From: JBJFGR01 sp051892875
GTDB lineage: Bacteria; Pseudomonadota; Gammaproteobacteria; Enterobacterales; Succinivibrionaceae
Assembly (NCBI GenBank): GCA_051892875.1
Contig: JBJFGR010000014.1
Location: 1 to 24,178 of the forward strand
Direction of reading: 5' to 3'
DNA: 24,178 nucleotides
The notes beneath the pieces are model-generated. The model saw nothing but the letters and a program-made list of their open reading frames with translations, had not been told where the DNA came from and ran no database searches. A program made the translations under genes and the position numbers. The first letter of the stretch is position 1. Every line of letters starts with the position of its first letter. This document shows, piece by piece, positions 6,922 through 16,068 of this stretch.

Positions 6922-8692
6922 TAGCGACCTTTATTATTTTGAAGAAGAACTTTCTTTTTTAAGAGAAAATGCTCATAATTTTTCAAAAAAGCATCCCAAT
7001 GAAGCGTATGCTTTAGGTTTGACAAAGGATAGCATTGATGATCCCGAGATATCTCGTTTAATTGAAAGTGTTTGCATGCTTAATGCAAGAATACAAAAGA
7101 GATTAGATGATGATTATTCGGAGTTTACTGAAAGTTTATTAAATGTAATTTATCCTGATTATTTAAGATCTATTCCTTCTTTTTCAATAATTCAAGTTGA
7201 TATTAATAAAGATGCTAATACCAAAGGTTTTGTGCCCAAAGGGACTTTATTTGAATTAAAAGATGATAATTCTAACCATTGTTATTATAGAACAGTTCAT
7301 GACCTAGAAGTTTTTCCAATGGTAATAAAGGAATTAAATACTTATACATCACCTTTTGATGAAGTGAATTATATTCCAAACAATAAAGCAAAAAATATTA
7401 TAGAATTAGTTTTTGAGACAACAGATAAAAATTTATCTTTTTTAGATTTAGATTTAAAAAATTTAGATATACTAATTAAACCTGAAAGTAATTTTTCATT
7501 TAAAATTTATGATGAAATTCGTCATAATTTAGTAGATATTTATGTTGAAATTTCAGGAAATATGTATCGATTAGGATCAGAGTCATTTAGCAATAATGCT
7601 TTTGAGTTGAATGATACGATAGTTCCTTATAGTAGAAATAGTTTTTCAGGGTTAAATCTTATGAATGAATTTTTTATGTACCCTGATGTATTTAATAAAT
7701 TTCGTATAGATTTAACTAGTGTAAAAGACTTATTGTTAGGTAATACTTTTAAGTTAAAGATATTTTTAAAAGAAACTAGAGTTGAAATTTTTAGAATTTT
7801 GCAAAAAGAAAATTTTAATTTAAATTGTGTACCTATTGTTAATATATATGAAATATTTGCAGATCCTATTCAAATCGACTTTTTAAAGGATGAGTATCCT
7901 ATAATAATTTCTGAAAATGGTGAACAGTTGTCACTATATAATGTTATATCTGTAATAGATTCCACGGAACAATCAAAAAATAAAATACCTGAATTGTATA
8001 ATGAAACATACTCCAATGAGAATTCTTCAAAACGTTGGCTTGTTAAGTACAGTGAGAATAATGGTTTTGTTAATGGAAAAATTAAAATTATTGATAACAA
8101 TCATAATGTAGCTTTGGAAAGTAATCATACTTTACTTGTCAAGGTATTAGTTACTGATGGTTATCGTATTACAAAAATAAACTATGCCCGTACTGAATTA
8201 TCTCCTATGTCTGCTATAACAATTCCAGGTGTTGTAAAATTATTGCGTCGACCTTCAATACAAATTAATCCTAAATTAGATAAAGCATCTAATTGGGAAA
8301 TGTTAGCACATATGACTTTTAATTTTCAGTCATTATTAGGAAGTGAAAATTCTACGGATAAATTAAAAAGATTATTTAAACTTTATAATTTCAATGACAA
8401 TAGGTTAGTTCAATCATTTATTGAGTCCATAAAAAGCATAGAATCAACACAAGTTGTAGAACCGATAAGAATAATGAACAAGTCTTGTTATGTAAATGGT
8501 ACAAAAGCAGTAGTAACTCTTGATTCACATGAATTGAAAGATGGTATTTGTATATTTGCAGAGTTTTTAAATAGATTTTTGGCTAATTTTGTAAATTATA
8601 ACAGTTTTATAAAAGTTTCAATTATATTAGAAGGTGTTGATGAAGAATTTATTTCTTTTCCTCGAAATGTTGGATGTAAAGAAGTGATTTAG
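6914..8692 (+). CDS. tssF: TssF, baseplate wedge subunit (ImpG/VasA)
   Basis: A 592-residue TssF, which forms the baseplate wedge with TssG and TssE. The N-terminal YYFEEELSFLRENAHNFSKK, followed by HPNEAYALGL, is the family signature (usual form YY..EL.YLR..G.EFA...P). The downstream segment RLIESVCMLNARIQKRLDDD, then LLNVIYPDYLRSIPS, and the C-terminal part with GVVKLLRRPS are also characteristic. Translation starts at TTG inside the tssE stop region (8-base overlap), nine bases after TAAGGA (6899-6904). No suitable ATG exists before residue ~50, which would remove the conserved N-terminus. Coupled translation with tssE is likely. Length is family-normal. Confidence 0.94.
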   Translation: MFNSDLYYFEEELSFLRENAHNFSKKHPNEAYALGLTKDSIDDPEISRLIESVCMLNARIQKRLDDDYSEFTESLLNVIYPDYLRSIPSFSIIQVDINKDANTKGFVPKGTLFELKDDNSNHCYYRTVHDLEVFPMVIKELNTYTSPFDEVNYIPNNKAKNIIELVFETTDKNLSFLDLDLKNLDILIKPESNFSFKIYDEIRHNLVDIYVEISGNMYRLGSESFSNNAFELNDTIVPYSRNSFSGLNLMNEFFMYPDVFNKFRIDLTSVKDLLLGNTFKLKIFLKETRVEIFRILQKENFNLNCVPIVNIYEIFADPIQIDFLKDEYPIIISENGEQLSLYNVISVIDSTEQSKNKIPELYNETYSNENSSKRWLVKYSENNGFVNGKIKIIDNNHNVALESNHTLLVKVLVTDGYRITKINYARTELSPMSAITIPGVVKLLRRPSIQINPKLDKASNWEMLAHMTFNFQSLLGSENSTDKLKRLFKLYNFNDNRLVQSFIESIKSIESTQVVEPIRIMNKSCYVNGTKAVVTLDSHELKDGICIFAEFLNRFLANFVNYNSFIKVSIILEGVDEEFISFPRNVGCKEVI

Positions 8693-8694
8693 TT

Positions 8695-9672
8695 ATGAAT
8701 AGTATTACAAAAATAATGCAGAATTATGTGAGTGATGCTGATTTAATCGGTGTTTGTCAAATCATAAAGCATTATCGGGAAATTGTTGGTAAAAACTTTG
8801 AGTTTTCATTCACAAGTTCAATGGATAATTATTATTCAAAGCAACCTATTAAAAAAATTACTTATAAAGATGATGTCTTTGAAATAAGTATAAATGAACC
8901 AGCACTTTTAGGCACCTTAGGAGTTTTACCAAGGTTCTTAAATTCACCTATTATGAATGATTATAATGAGAGTGTTACTGCTAGCTCTGATTTTATAAAA
9001 ATTTTTGAAAAAAGGTATTACATTTTAAATTTATTAGCAAAAAATAAGTTTAATTTAGCAAGACAAAAAGAAGAGGAAAGTTTTTCAAAAAGAAATACTT
9101 ATTATAAGATTAGTGATTTATTTAGTTGCTTTTTCGGGGTTTGTATAAACTCTGATTTTAAGTATTTAAATAAGAATTCGCTTATAAGATATTCAGCATT
9201 TTTGGGAAATAGACAAGGTAATATAAATACATTAATACAACTGCTTTGCAGTTATTTTGAATTACATTTTGTGGGAAATTTTGCATCAGTTCAATGTAAA
9301 AAATTATCATCATCTGTATTATCTAAAATAAGTTCTAAAAATAAATGTAACAACCAATTGGGGATTAATACTCAAATAGGTGAAAAAGTACCAATGTTTG
9401 GTAACTTTTTACATATAAAAATCGTTGTAAGAGATGAGCAAGAGTATTCAAGGTTGTTTACAGAAAAAAATATGTTTAATGCAATACATGAACTCATATC
9501 TTACTATTTAGGTGAAAAAGGAGGGTATAGTTTAAGCATAGTTGTAAATGAACAGTTTTTACCACAATGTAAGTTAAAATCGATAAGTAATGATAGGTTA
9601 ATATTGGGGCAGAATGTATGTATCTGCACTAAAAAAAGTAATAAGATAGTAGAAATTCCAATAAAAACATAA
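8695..9672 (+). CDS. tssG: TssG, baseplate wedge subunit (ImpH/VasB)
   Basis: A 325-residue TssG, partner of TssF in the baseplate wedge (two TssF, one TssG, one TssE) and a contact for TssK. The central segment (FEISINEPALLGTLGVLPRF) is the classic TssG motif (F.....G..G..G.LP..). The later GNRQGNINTLIQLLCSYFEL and the HELISYYLGEKGGYSLSIVV region fit the family's closing domain. It starts two bases after the tssF stop with an AAGAAG-type ribosome site. It looks complete at normal length. Cytoplasmic, no membrane segment. Confidence 0.92.
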   Translation: MNSITKIMQNYVSDADLIGVCQIIKHYREIVGKNFEFSFTSSMDNYYSKQPIKKITYKDDVFEISINEPALLGTLGVLPRFLNSPIMNDYNESVTASSDFIKIFEKRYYILNLLAKNKFNLARQKEEESFSKRNTYYKISDLFSCFFGVCINSDFKYLNKNSLIRYSAFLGNRQGNINTLIQLLCSYFELHFVGNFASVQCKKLSSSVLSKISSKNKCNNQLGINTQIGEKVPMFGNFLHIKIVVRDEQEYSRLFTEKNMFNAIHELISYYLGEKGGYSLSIVVNEQFLPQCKLKSISNDRLILGQNVCICTKKSNKIVEIPIKT

Positions 9673-9723
9673 TTAATTTATAAATATGTATATGGATTTT
9701 CTTTCTAATATTGAAGGATTATA

Positions 9724-12342
9724 ATGATGATAAATGTAGATTTACGAAATTTAATAGGAAGAATATCTCCAAATTTAAAAGATTACCTAGAATCAGCGGC
9801 TGGTACAGCTGTACGTAATGGTAATTTTGCTATAGAATTAGATCATTTATTTTTACAATGTTTAGTTGAAAAAGATTCCTTATGGCATGGGGTGATAGCA
9901 ACTGGAAAAGTTTCATGTGATTCTTTAATTGAAAGAGTAACAAGAGAAATTAATACTTTCCCAAAAGGAAATACTCAAGCACCAAGCTTGTCTCCATCTT
10001 TAGTTGAAGCTTTAAAAGATGCTTGGTTATTAGCTTCATTAAATTCAAAACAAAATCAAATTACAGAATTACATTTACTTTTGGTAATAAAGGATCGTAT
10101 TAATCAGGCAGCTTATGGGGGGTGTTTACTTAATTGGGTAAGCGAATTGTCAGAAACAGCCTTAAAGACTGCAATTTCAAATTTAAAAGTAGCTCCATTG
10201 TCAAGTGCTAGTGCGGTTCAAACAGGTGAAATTGGTGGATCTGCTGATATCGGAACAGCTGCATTAGATAAATATGCTAGCAATGTTACTGAAATGGCTA
10301 GAAATGGAAAATTAGATCCTGTAATAGGTCGTTTACCTGAAATTAGAATGGCTATAGATATTCTTTGCAGAAGACGTCAAAATAGTCCTATTTTGGTTGG
10401 TGATCCAGGTGTTGGTAAAACTGCAATAGTTGAAGGTTTAGCTCAAGAAATTATAAAAGGAAATGTTCCAGAACAACTGAAGAATGTTGAATTATATAGT
10501 CTTGATTTATCAGCTTTGCAAGCAGGAGCTAGTATAAAGGGTGAATTTGAAAACAGATTAAAAGATGTTTTAACAGAAATAAAACAATCTCCAAAACCTA
10601 TTATTATGTTTATTGACGAAGCTCATACTTTAGTTGGTGCTGGTGGGGCTTCTGGTCAAAATGATGCTGCAAATATTTTAAAACCTGCATTAGCAAGAGG
10701 TGAAATAAGATCAATTGCTGCTACTACTTGGGCAGAGTATAAACAATATTTTGAGGCCGATGCAGCCTTAACAAGACGTTTCCAATTAGTTGCAGTCAAG
10801 GAACCTTCAGAAGAAATTGCTATTGAAATGTTGGGTGGAGTAAAAGAAAGTTTAGAAAAACACCATCAAGTTAAGATTAAGCAAGATGCTGTTGAAGCTG
10901 CTGTAAAACTTTCAATTCGCTATTTACCTGAAAGAAAATTACCAGATAAAGCAATTTCTCTTTTGGATACAGCTTGTTCAAGAATCGGTTTAAGTCAGAG
11001 TACAACACCTCAAAAGTTAGATACGTTAAGAGAAGAAATATCTTGCTTAAATAAAGAAGTTGAAGCTTTAAATTATGAAGATGCTTTATGGGGTAATAAA
11101 GAAGAAAAAATTAATGAATTAAGAGATATTATCTCTCAAAGAGAAACAGAAGCTGCAGAATTGGAGAAGTCTTGGCAGGCTGAAAAAGATATTGTTGCAA
11201 AGATTGTAGAATTGCAACAATTGTTAAATGATAAATTTATTGCTGGTGAAGATATAAAATCATTGCCTGAAAAACAAGAATTAGATTCTTTAATTGATGA
11301 ATTACATACTACTCAAGGGGAAGTTCCTTTAGTATTATCAAGTGTTGGTTATGATGCTATTGCTGAAGTTATCTCATTATGGACAGGTATTCCTGTTGGT
11401 AATATGGTAAAAGATGAAGTTGGTAGATTAATGAAACTTGAAGAATTAATTGGTCAGAGAGTTATTGGTCAAGTAACACCAATTCACGAAATAGCTCAAG
11501 CTATTCGAACCTCACGTGCTGGACTTACAGATCCTCGTAAGCCATTAGGTGTATTCTTAATGTGTGGTACTAGTGGTGTGGGTAAGACAGAAACAGCATT
11601 AGCTTTAACCGATTTATTGTATGGTGGTGAAAAAAATCTTATTACTATTAACATGACTGAATTTAAAGAAGAACATAAGGTATCAATGCTTTTAGGTTCA
11701 CCTGCAGGTTATGTTGGTTATGGTAAAGGTGGGGTGCTTACTGAAGCAGTAAGAAGAAACCCTTATAGTGTATTATTGCTTGATGAAATGGAAAAAGCAC
11801 ATCCCGGTGTACATGATATTTTTTATCAAATTTTTGATAAAGGCTCAATAAGCGATAGTGAAGGGAGACTTGTAGATTTTAAGAATACAATAATAATTAT
11901 GACTTCTAATGCAGGGGATATGGCTGTTTGTGATGCTTGTAAAAATGGTCGTCCAGACATAAAAGATTTGACTAAGCAAATTATGCCTGCCTTGCAAAAA
12001 TTCTTTAAACCAGCATTTTTAGGTAGAGCAACAGTTGTTCCATATTTCCCTCTTAATGATGATGAATTAGGTAAGATTGCTAAAATTTCATTAAATCGTA
12101 TTAAGAAGAGAATAACAGAACGTTATAATGCGGAATTTGTTTGTTCAGATGCTGTTATTCCGGCACTAGTTGCTCGTAATAATTCACCAGAAACAGGTGG
12201 GCGTGCGATAGAACAAATAATCAATCGTACAATAATGCCTAATTTGGCAAATAGTTGTATACTAAGATTAAGTGAGGGGAAACCTATTACTAAAGTTATG
12301 ATTGATTGTGTAGACAATGAGTTTAAAATAACTATAGATTAG
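9724..12342 (+). CDS. tssH: TssH/ClpV, AAA+ sheath-disassembly ATPase
   Basis: An 872-residue ClpV of the Hsp100/ClpB family, which extracts TssC from contracted sheath using ATP. The N-domain (residues ~1-160) is followed by the first AAA+ module: Walker A GDPGVGKT at 226-233 and Walker B IIMFIDE ending at 299. A coiled-coil middle region (charged, ~410-500) precedes the second AAA+ module: Walker A GTSGVGKT at 615-622 and Walker B LLLDE with D687/E688. Both ATPase sites look intact. The TAVRNGNFAIELDHLFLQCL N-domain and the WTGIPVGNM hinge are ClpV-typical. Two adjacent ATGs (9724, 9727) are possible; AAGGA at 9714-9718 fits the second slightly better. A standard member of the cluster. Confidence 0.95.
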   Translation: MMINVDLRNLIGRISPNLKDYLESAAGTAVRNGNFAIELDHLFLQCLVEKDSLWHGVIATGKVSCDSLIERVTREINTFPKGNTQAPSLSPSLVEALKDAWLLASLNSKQNQITELHLLLVIKDRINQAAYGGCLLNWVSELSETALKTAISNLKVAPLSSASAVQTGEIGGSADIGTAALDKYASNVTEMARNGKLDPVIGRLPEIRMAIDILCRRRQNSPILVGDPGVGKTAIVEGLAQEIIKGNVPEQLKNVELYSLDLSALQAGASIKGEFENRLKDVLTEIKQSPKPIIMFIDEAHTLVGAGGASGQNDAANILKPALARGEIRSIAATTWAEYKQYFEADAALTRRFQLVAVKEPSEEIAIEMLGGVKESLEKHHQVKIKQDAVEAAVKLSIRYLPERKLPDKAISLLDTACSRIGLSQSTTPQKLDTLREEISCLNKEVEALNYEDALWGNKEEKINELRDIISQRETEAAELEKSWQAEKDIVAKIVELQQLLNDKFIAGEDIKSLPEKQELDSLIDELHTTQGEVPLVLSSVGYDAIAEVISLWTGIPVGNMVKDEVGRLMKLEELIGQRVIGQVTPIHEIAQAIRTSRAGLTDPRKPLGVFLMCGTSGVGKTETALALTDLLYGGEKNLITINMTEFKEEHKVSMLLGSPAGYVGYGKGGVLTEAVRRNPYSVLLLDEMEKAHPGVHDIFYQIFDKGSISDSEGRLVDFKNTIIIMTSNAGDMAVCDACKNGRPDIKDLTKQIMPALQKFFKPAFLGRATVVPYFPLNDDELGKIAKISLNRIKKRITERYNAEFVCSDAVIPALVARNNSPETGGRAIEQIINRTIMPNLANSCILRLSEGKPITKVMIDCVDNEFKITID

Positions 12343-12364
12343 GTGTATTAAATGAGGTATTTAA

Positions 12365-13090
12365 TTGCGTAAACAACTATTTTTCTACATTTTTGTAGTT
12401 TTACTTTTTGTATTAGAAAATTGTAAAGCAGAAAATACCTCTATAATAAAAGTGGCTTTTAACTCAGAAAGGATAAATAGGGATAAAGACGGTAAACTTT
12501 TTGGACCTGTAATAGAACAGTTTGACTGTGTGACAAAAAAATTGGGCTTAAAATATGAAATACTAGATGTTTCATGGAATCAAGCTCAATTTTTGTTTAA
12601 ACAAAAAAAATTGGATATGTTGCCATATTCATTATATGGTTCAAGACGCAATAATTATGCAACATTTTCAAAAATTATACATGATGAAAAGTTTGTGCTG
12701 ACATTTAGTGATAAATATGTAAAGAATCGTGTTATTCCTGTAGGTATTGAAAAATTAGTTAAAATGTTAATTAAGCGAAATTATAGAGTTGCAGGCAAGT
12801 TATCTTCACCTTCAACAATTAAATTAGAAGAAATGGGGGTTAAAAGCATTAAAGCTGTTCAAAACCTAAAAGATATGATAATAATGCAGGAAAAAGGATT
12901 TGTGGATGTATTTATAGTGGATTTAGATACTATAAGAGATTATGAAAAAGAAAATGGTGTAGAATTTATTAAGCGCTGGGCTTTTAATATACCAAGAGGA
13001 TATTATGTTAATAATAATTATATAGCATTACATCCTGATATTATGGTAAATTTGAATAAAGCATTAGATAAATGCCCATTGAAACAGTAG
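12365..13090 (+). CDS. Exported solute-binding protein (family 3-like) embedded in T6SS locus
   Basis: A 241-residue protein with a clear Sec signal peptide: a basic MRKQ start, hydrophobic residues 5-17, and likely cleavage after A22 (NCKA|EN). Cys20 is not in a good lipobox (LENC), so it is probably soluble periplasmic. The mature part resembles the family 3 solute-binding fold (SBP_bac_3): IKVAFNSERI first strand, GKLFGPVIEQFDCVTKKLGL, a KLDMLPYSLYGSRRNNYATF segment (the usual GxxD...R...FS region), then the second lobe with VDVFIVDLDTIRDY and a return to the first. The start is TTG, seven bases after GAGG (12354-12357). The nearby ATG at 12352 runs into a stop within six codons. No permease or ATPase partner is present. 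It may bind amino acids, peptidoglycan fragments or the T6SS envelope complex; the role is unknown. Confidence 0.78.
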   Translation: MRKQLFFYIFVVLLFVLENCKAENTSIIKVAFNSERINRDKDGKLFGPVIEQFDCVTKKLGLKYEILDVSWNQAQFLFKQKKLDMLPYSLYGSRRNNYATFSKIIHDEKFVLTFSDKYVKNRVIPVGIEKLVKMLIKRNYRVAGKLSSPSTIKLEEMGVKSIKAVQNLKDMIIMQEKGFVDVFIVDLDTIRDYEKENGVEFIKRWAFNIPRGYYVNNNYIALHPDIMVNLNKALDKCPLKQ

Positions 13091-13120
13091 GCATTGTTTT
13101 TAATTTTTGATAGGTATTAT

Positions 13121-14215
13121 ATGGCTTTATCAATAAGAATTGTAGATTCACCAAAAGGTGAGACTGTAACAAAATGGAATGTAGTTTTTCCAAAAGAAGG
13201 TGGAAAAATTGGAAGACGTTTAGATTCTACTATGGTTTTAAATGACTCTAAGAGAATTATTTCAGGTATACATGCTGAAATAGTTTTTGCGTCTTCTTGT
13301 TATAGAATTACTGATTTAAGTATAAATGGATTATATGTTAATAGATCTAAAACGCCTTTGGGTAAGAATAAGAGTATAGGTATAAATGATGGAGATTTAT
13401 TAACAATAGGAGGTTATACTTTATTAGTATCTATTGATGAAGATATTATAAATTCTAAAGATAAAGCTTTGAATAATGTTCAAGAAGAAATTTTTGATCC
13501 ATTTAAAGAAAAATCAAATGAACAAAATGAGAGAGAAACTAAAAAAGTTTCACTTTCAGAAGATTCTAGCAATTTAGTTTTTCCAGATCCTTTTTTAAAT
13601 CTTAAAAAATCAGAAGATGATCCTTTTGTAACAGCTACATCATATGATTTAAATAATAGATCAATTACTGATATTGAATTAACACCATTGGATGATATTT
13701 TAGATGAGACTAAGGAGTTTGAGATAAGAAAGGATCCTTTTTCAAATGAACTAAAACCTGAAAAATCCATACATCCTAGAACACCTAAGCCATTATATTT
13801 AGATGGTAGAAATATGTTTGGCGATAATCCATTTAATAGAAATAATGATTTAATAGATACTCCTTTAGGTGATATATCAGAAAGTTCATTAAATGATCTT
13901 TCTTATATTGGTATTGGTATGGCTGTTAAACGCCAACAATCATTAATGGAAGAAGCTTTAGTTATGGCGATGGACAGATTCTTGCAAGAAATAAGTCCAG
14001 AGCATTTTGAAGAAATTTATCGTATTTTTAATAGGAGTAGGTTCTTTTTTATAAAACCAAATTATTGGAATAGTTATTCAGAATACTTTAAGACAAATAT
14101 TGATAATAAAGAATGGCAAAACAAATTTATTATGTATTTTAGAGAGTGCTTTGATATAGTAAAAAATCGTAATCAAAAAAAATCATATCTAGAAAATACT
14201 GACAAAGGTTTATAG
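13121..14215 (+). CDS. tagH: TagH-type FHA-domain T6SS regulator/scaffold (Fha/ImpI/VasC)
   Basis: A 364-residue protein. Residues ~1-100 are a forkhead-associated domain: GKIGRRLDSTMVLND (the GR core), SGIHAEIVF (the S-x-x-H phosphothreonine-binding motif) and NGLYVN. The middle (~115-260) is acidic and disordered, with five [DN]PF motifs at residues 126, 156, 167, 205 and 236 and several TP sites (LTPLDD, RTPKP, DTPLGD). The C-terminal ~100 residues (QQSLMEEALVMAMDRFLQEI, EHFEEIYRIF, YWNSYSEYFK) match the TagH/ImpI C-terminal domain. In Pseudomonas aeruginosa the homologue Fha1 is phosphorylated by PpkA and promotes assembly; a kinase gene is present at 20432. The start is ATG 13121, six bases after AGG. 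An upstream in-frame TTG (13094) lacks a ribosome site and would lengthen the natural MALSIRIVDS start. Confidence 0.9.
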   Translation: MALSIRIVDSPKGETVTKWNVVFPKEGGKIGRRLDSTMVLNDSKRIISGIHAEIVFASSCYRITDLSINGLYVNRSKTPLGKNKSIGINDGDLLTIGGYTLLVSIDEDIINSKDKALNNVQEEIFDPFKEKSNEQNERETKKVSLSEDSSNLVFPDPFLNLKKSEDDPFVTATSYDLNNRSITDIELTPLDDILDETKEFEIRKDPFSNELKPEKSIHPRTPKPLYLDGRNMFGDNPFNRNNDLIDTPLGDISESSLNDLSYIGIGMAVKRQQSLMEEALVMAMDRFLQEISPEHFEEIYRIFNRSRFFFIKPNYWNSYSEYFKTNIDNKEWQNKFIMYFRECFDIVKNRNQKKSYLENTDKGL

Positions 14216-14220
14216 TACTT

Positions 14221-14703
14221 ATGGTAAAATTTTTTTATAAACTGTTTATTTTATGTATAACAATATATTTATTAAGTGGTTGCTCTGTACTTATGTGGTG
14301 GGATAAAGATCCTCCAAAACTTATAGTAAATGTAACAACAGATGATAAAATTAATCCAAATATTGATAATGAACCTACATCTGTATCAGTTCAAGTTATT
14401 CAATTAAATAGCGATGAACTTTTTAATAAAGGAATGTTTATAGATATTTACAACAATGCAAGTGACATATTAGGTCCAACATATCTAAATAGTAAAACTG
14501 AAGAAAGTATTACTCCATCTTCAACAAGAACAATTGAAATGAATTTGGAACCAAAAACAACATATGTTGCAATTATTGCTGGATTTTCTCAGTATGATGA
14601 TACTAATGGTAAAGCAATTTTAGGTATTGTTAATAAAAACAAAGATAAAGAATTGAATCTAAGTATAAAAGGCAGTAGATTAGAATTGAAAGAAAAGGAA
14701 TAG
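14221..14703 (+). CDS. tssJ: TssJ outer-membrane lipoprotein
   Basis: A 160-residue lipoprotein with a signal peptide and lipobox LSGC (lipidated Cys21), which anchors it in the outer membrane. The mature part is a small beta-sandwich typical of TssJ/SciN: PPKLIVNVTTDDKINP, SVSVQVIQLNSDELF (the family's V.V.QL......F), then a MNLEPKTTYVAIIAGFSQYD strand segment and an LSIKGSRLEL end. TssJ binds the periplasmic C-terminus of TssM and recruits it to the outer membrane. It starts five bases after the tagH stop and ends three bases before tssK; the ribosome site is weak (AAGGT about 12 bases upstream), suggesting coupling to tagH translation. Firm call from lipobox, size and position. Confidence 0.9.
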   Translation: MVKFFYKLFILCITIYLLSGCSVLMWWDKDPPKLIVNVTTDDKINPNIDNEPTSVSVQVIQLNSDELFNKGMFIDIYNNASDILGPTYLNSKTEESITPSSTRTIEMNLEPKTTYVAIIAGFSQYDDTNGKAILGIVNKNKDKELNLSIKGSRLELKEKE

Positions 14704-14706
14704 AAT

Positions 14707-16038
14707 ATGTCAAATCCAAAGGTTGTCTGGTCAGAAGGTCTATTTTTAACCCCACAACATTTTCAAAAATCTGAATATTATTTAGAAAATTTTGTAAAAA
14801 GTATAAATGCAGAACATAATTTAGATTCATTATATGGTTTTAGCTCATTAGAGATCGATACTACATTGCTTGATTTGGGTAAATTCGGTTTAAAAAGAGC
14901 TAAAGGTGTTTTTTCTGATGGTACTCCTTTTGAAATAGATCAGGAATTGATTATCGATATACCAGAGGGATGTAATCACGATATTATTTATTTAGCTTTA
15001 CCTGTGTATAGTGATGGTAATGTTATTGTTCAGTATGGTGATAATGTTAAGACTCGTTATAAATCCTATGATCTTGATGTATATAACAATACTGAAAACA
15101 ATAGTGAACAAGTAAAGATTGAAGTTGCTGACTTAAATTTTTCATTAAAACTAGGAAGTGATAAATTAGATAGTTATTTAGTGCTTCCTGTTGCGGAAGT
15201 AAGTGAATATGTTATAGGTAATAGTGTAGTTTTAAATCAAGCTTTTATACCTATATGTACTAATATTGCAATATCCAAATATGTTTCTGAAAACATAAAT
15301 TATATATACGATAAATTACAATATAGAGCAAATTTGTTATCACGTCGTTTATCAAATATTGGTAATAATAAAAGTTATCAAAGCATGATTAGAGATTATA
15401 TGTGGATGTCTGCGATTAGTGAATGGGTTCCTATATGGCGTGAATTTGCTCAAAATAAAATAGTGTCAATAAACCCCAAAGAGTTATATTTTTATTGTAT
15501 ATCAATGGTTGGAAAAATGTATGGTTTAGATGGAAAAGTTCCACCTGAATTAGAAATGTGGAATTTTAAAAATCTTTATAAAATTTTTTCAAATGTATTT
15601 AGTTTGCTTCATGAGTGTTTGCGCGAAGTTCAATCTGATAATGTAACAACCTTAGAATGGGATACAAGTTTATTTAATTCACGTCATTTATTAAGAGCAA
15701 TGGTACGGGATCGTTTTTTATATAAAGATTCGAGATTTATTTTAGTTGTAACTGCAGATTGTGGGGTGACAACTCTCATAAACGAATTCCCTAAAGCTTG
15801 TAAAGTTGCAGGAAATTCAGAGATTGCTAATATAGTTATTAATGCATTGTCAGGTGTTCCAATCAGAAATTTATCAGTATCACCATCTGAATTAAAAAGT
15901 AAAAATAATGCAGCTTATTTTGAAATTGATACAAAATCTCCATTATGGCAAAGTATAATTGATAAAGATGAGCCTATTGCTTTGCATTTAGATGATAGAT
16001 TTAAGGATATTTCTGTTGATTTGAATATTATCAAGTAA
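14707..16038 (+). CDS. tssK: TssK, baseplate-to-membrane-complex adaptor (ImpJ/VasE)
   Basis: A 443-residue TssK, the trimeric adaptor related to phage receptor-binding proteins that links the baseplate (TssF/TssG) to TssL and TssM. The N-terminal VVWSEGLFLTPQHFQKSEYY is the family hallmark (W.eG.fL.PQHFQ). Family-typical stretches continue: ARRLS-like SRRLSNI, HLLRAMVRDRFLYKDSRFIL, and the C-terminal GVPIRNLSVSPSELK followed by AAYFEIDTKSPLW, which forms the neck and head that bind the membrane complex. It is three bases after tssJ, with AAGGAA overlapping the tssJ end. Length is normal. Confidence 0.95.
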   Translation: MSNPKVVWSEGLFLTPQHFQKSEYYLENFVKSINAEHNLDSLYGFSSLEIDTTLLDLGKFGLKRAKGVFSDGTPFEIDQELIIDIPEGCNHDIIYLALPVYSDGNVIVQYGDNVKTRYKSYDLDVYNNTENNSEQVKIEVADLNFSLKLGSDKLDSYLVLPVAEVSEYVIGNSVVLNQAFIPICTNIAISKYVSENINYIYDKLQYRANLLSRRLSNIGNNKSYQSMIRDYMWMSAISEWVPIWREFAQNKIVSINPKELYFYCISMVGKMYGLDGKVPPELEMWNFKNLYKIFSNVFSLLHECLREVQSDNVTTLEWDTSLFNSRHLLRAMVRDRFLYKDSRFILVVTADCGVTTLINEFPKACKVAGNSEIANIVINALSGVPIRNLSVSPSELKSKNNAAYFEIDTKSPLWQSIIDKDEPIALHLDDRFKDISVDLNIIK

Positions 16039-16068
16039 TCAAATTAATAATACACAAGGATTATAGAA

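Noticed and set aside
12365..12430. Lipoprotein signal in the solute-binding-like protein (Cys20)
   Set aside because: The sequence before the cysteine is L-E-N, which does not fit the lipobox (small residues at -1 and -2). Signal peptidase I cleavage after A22 fits better.
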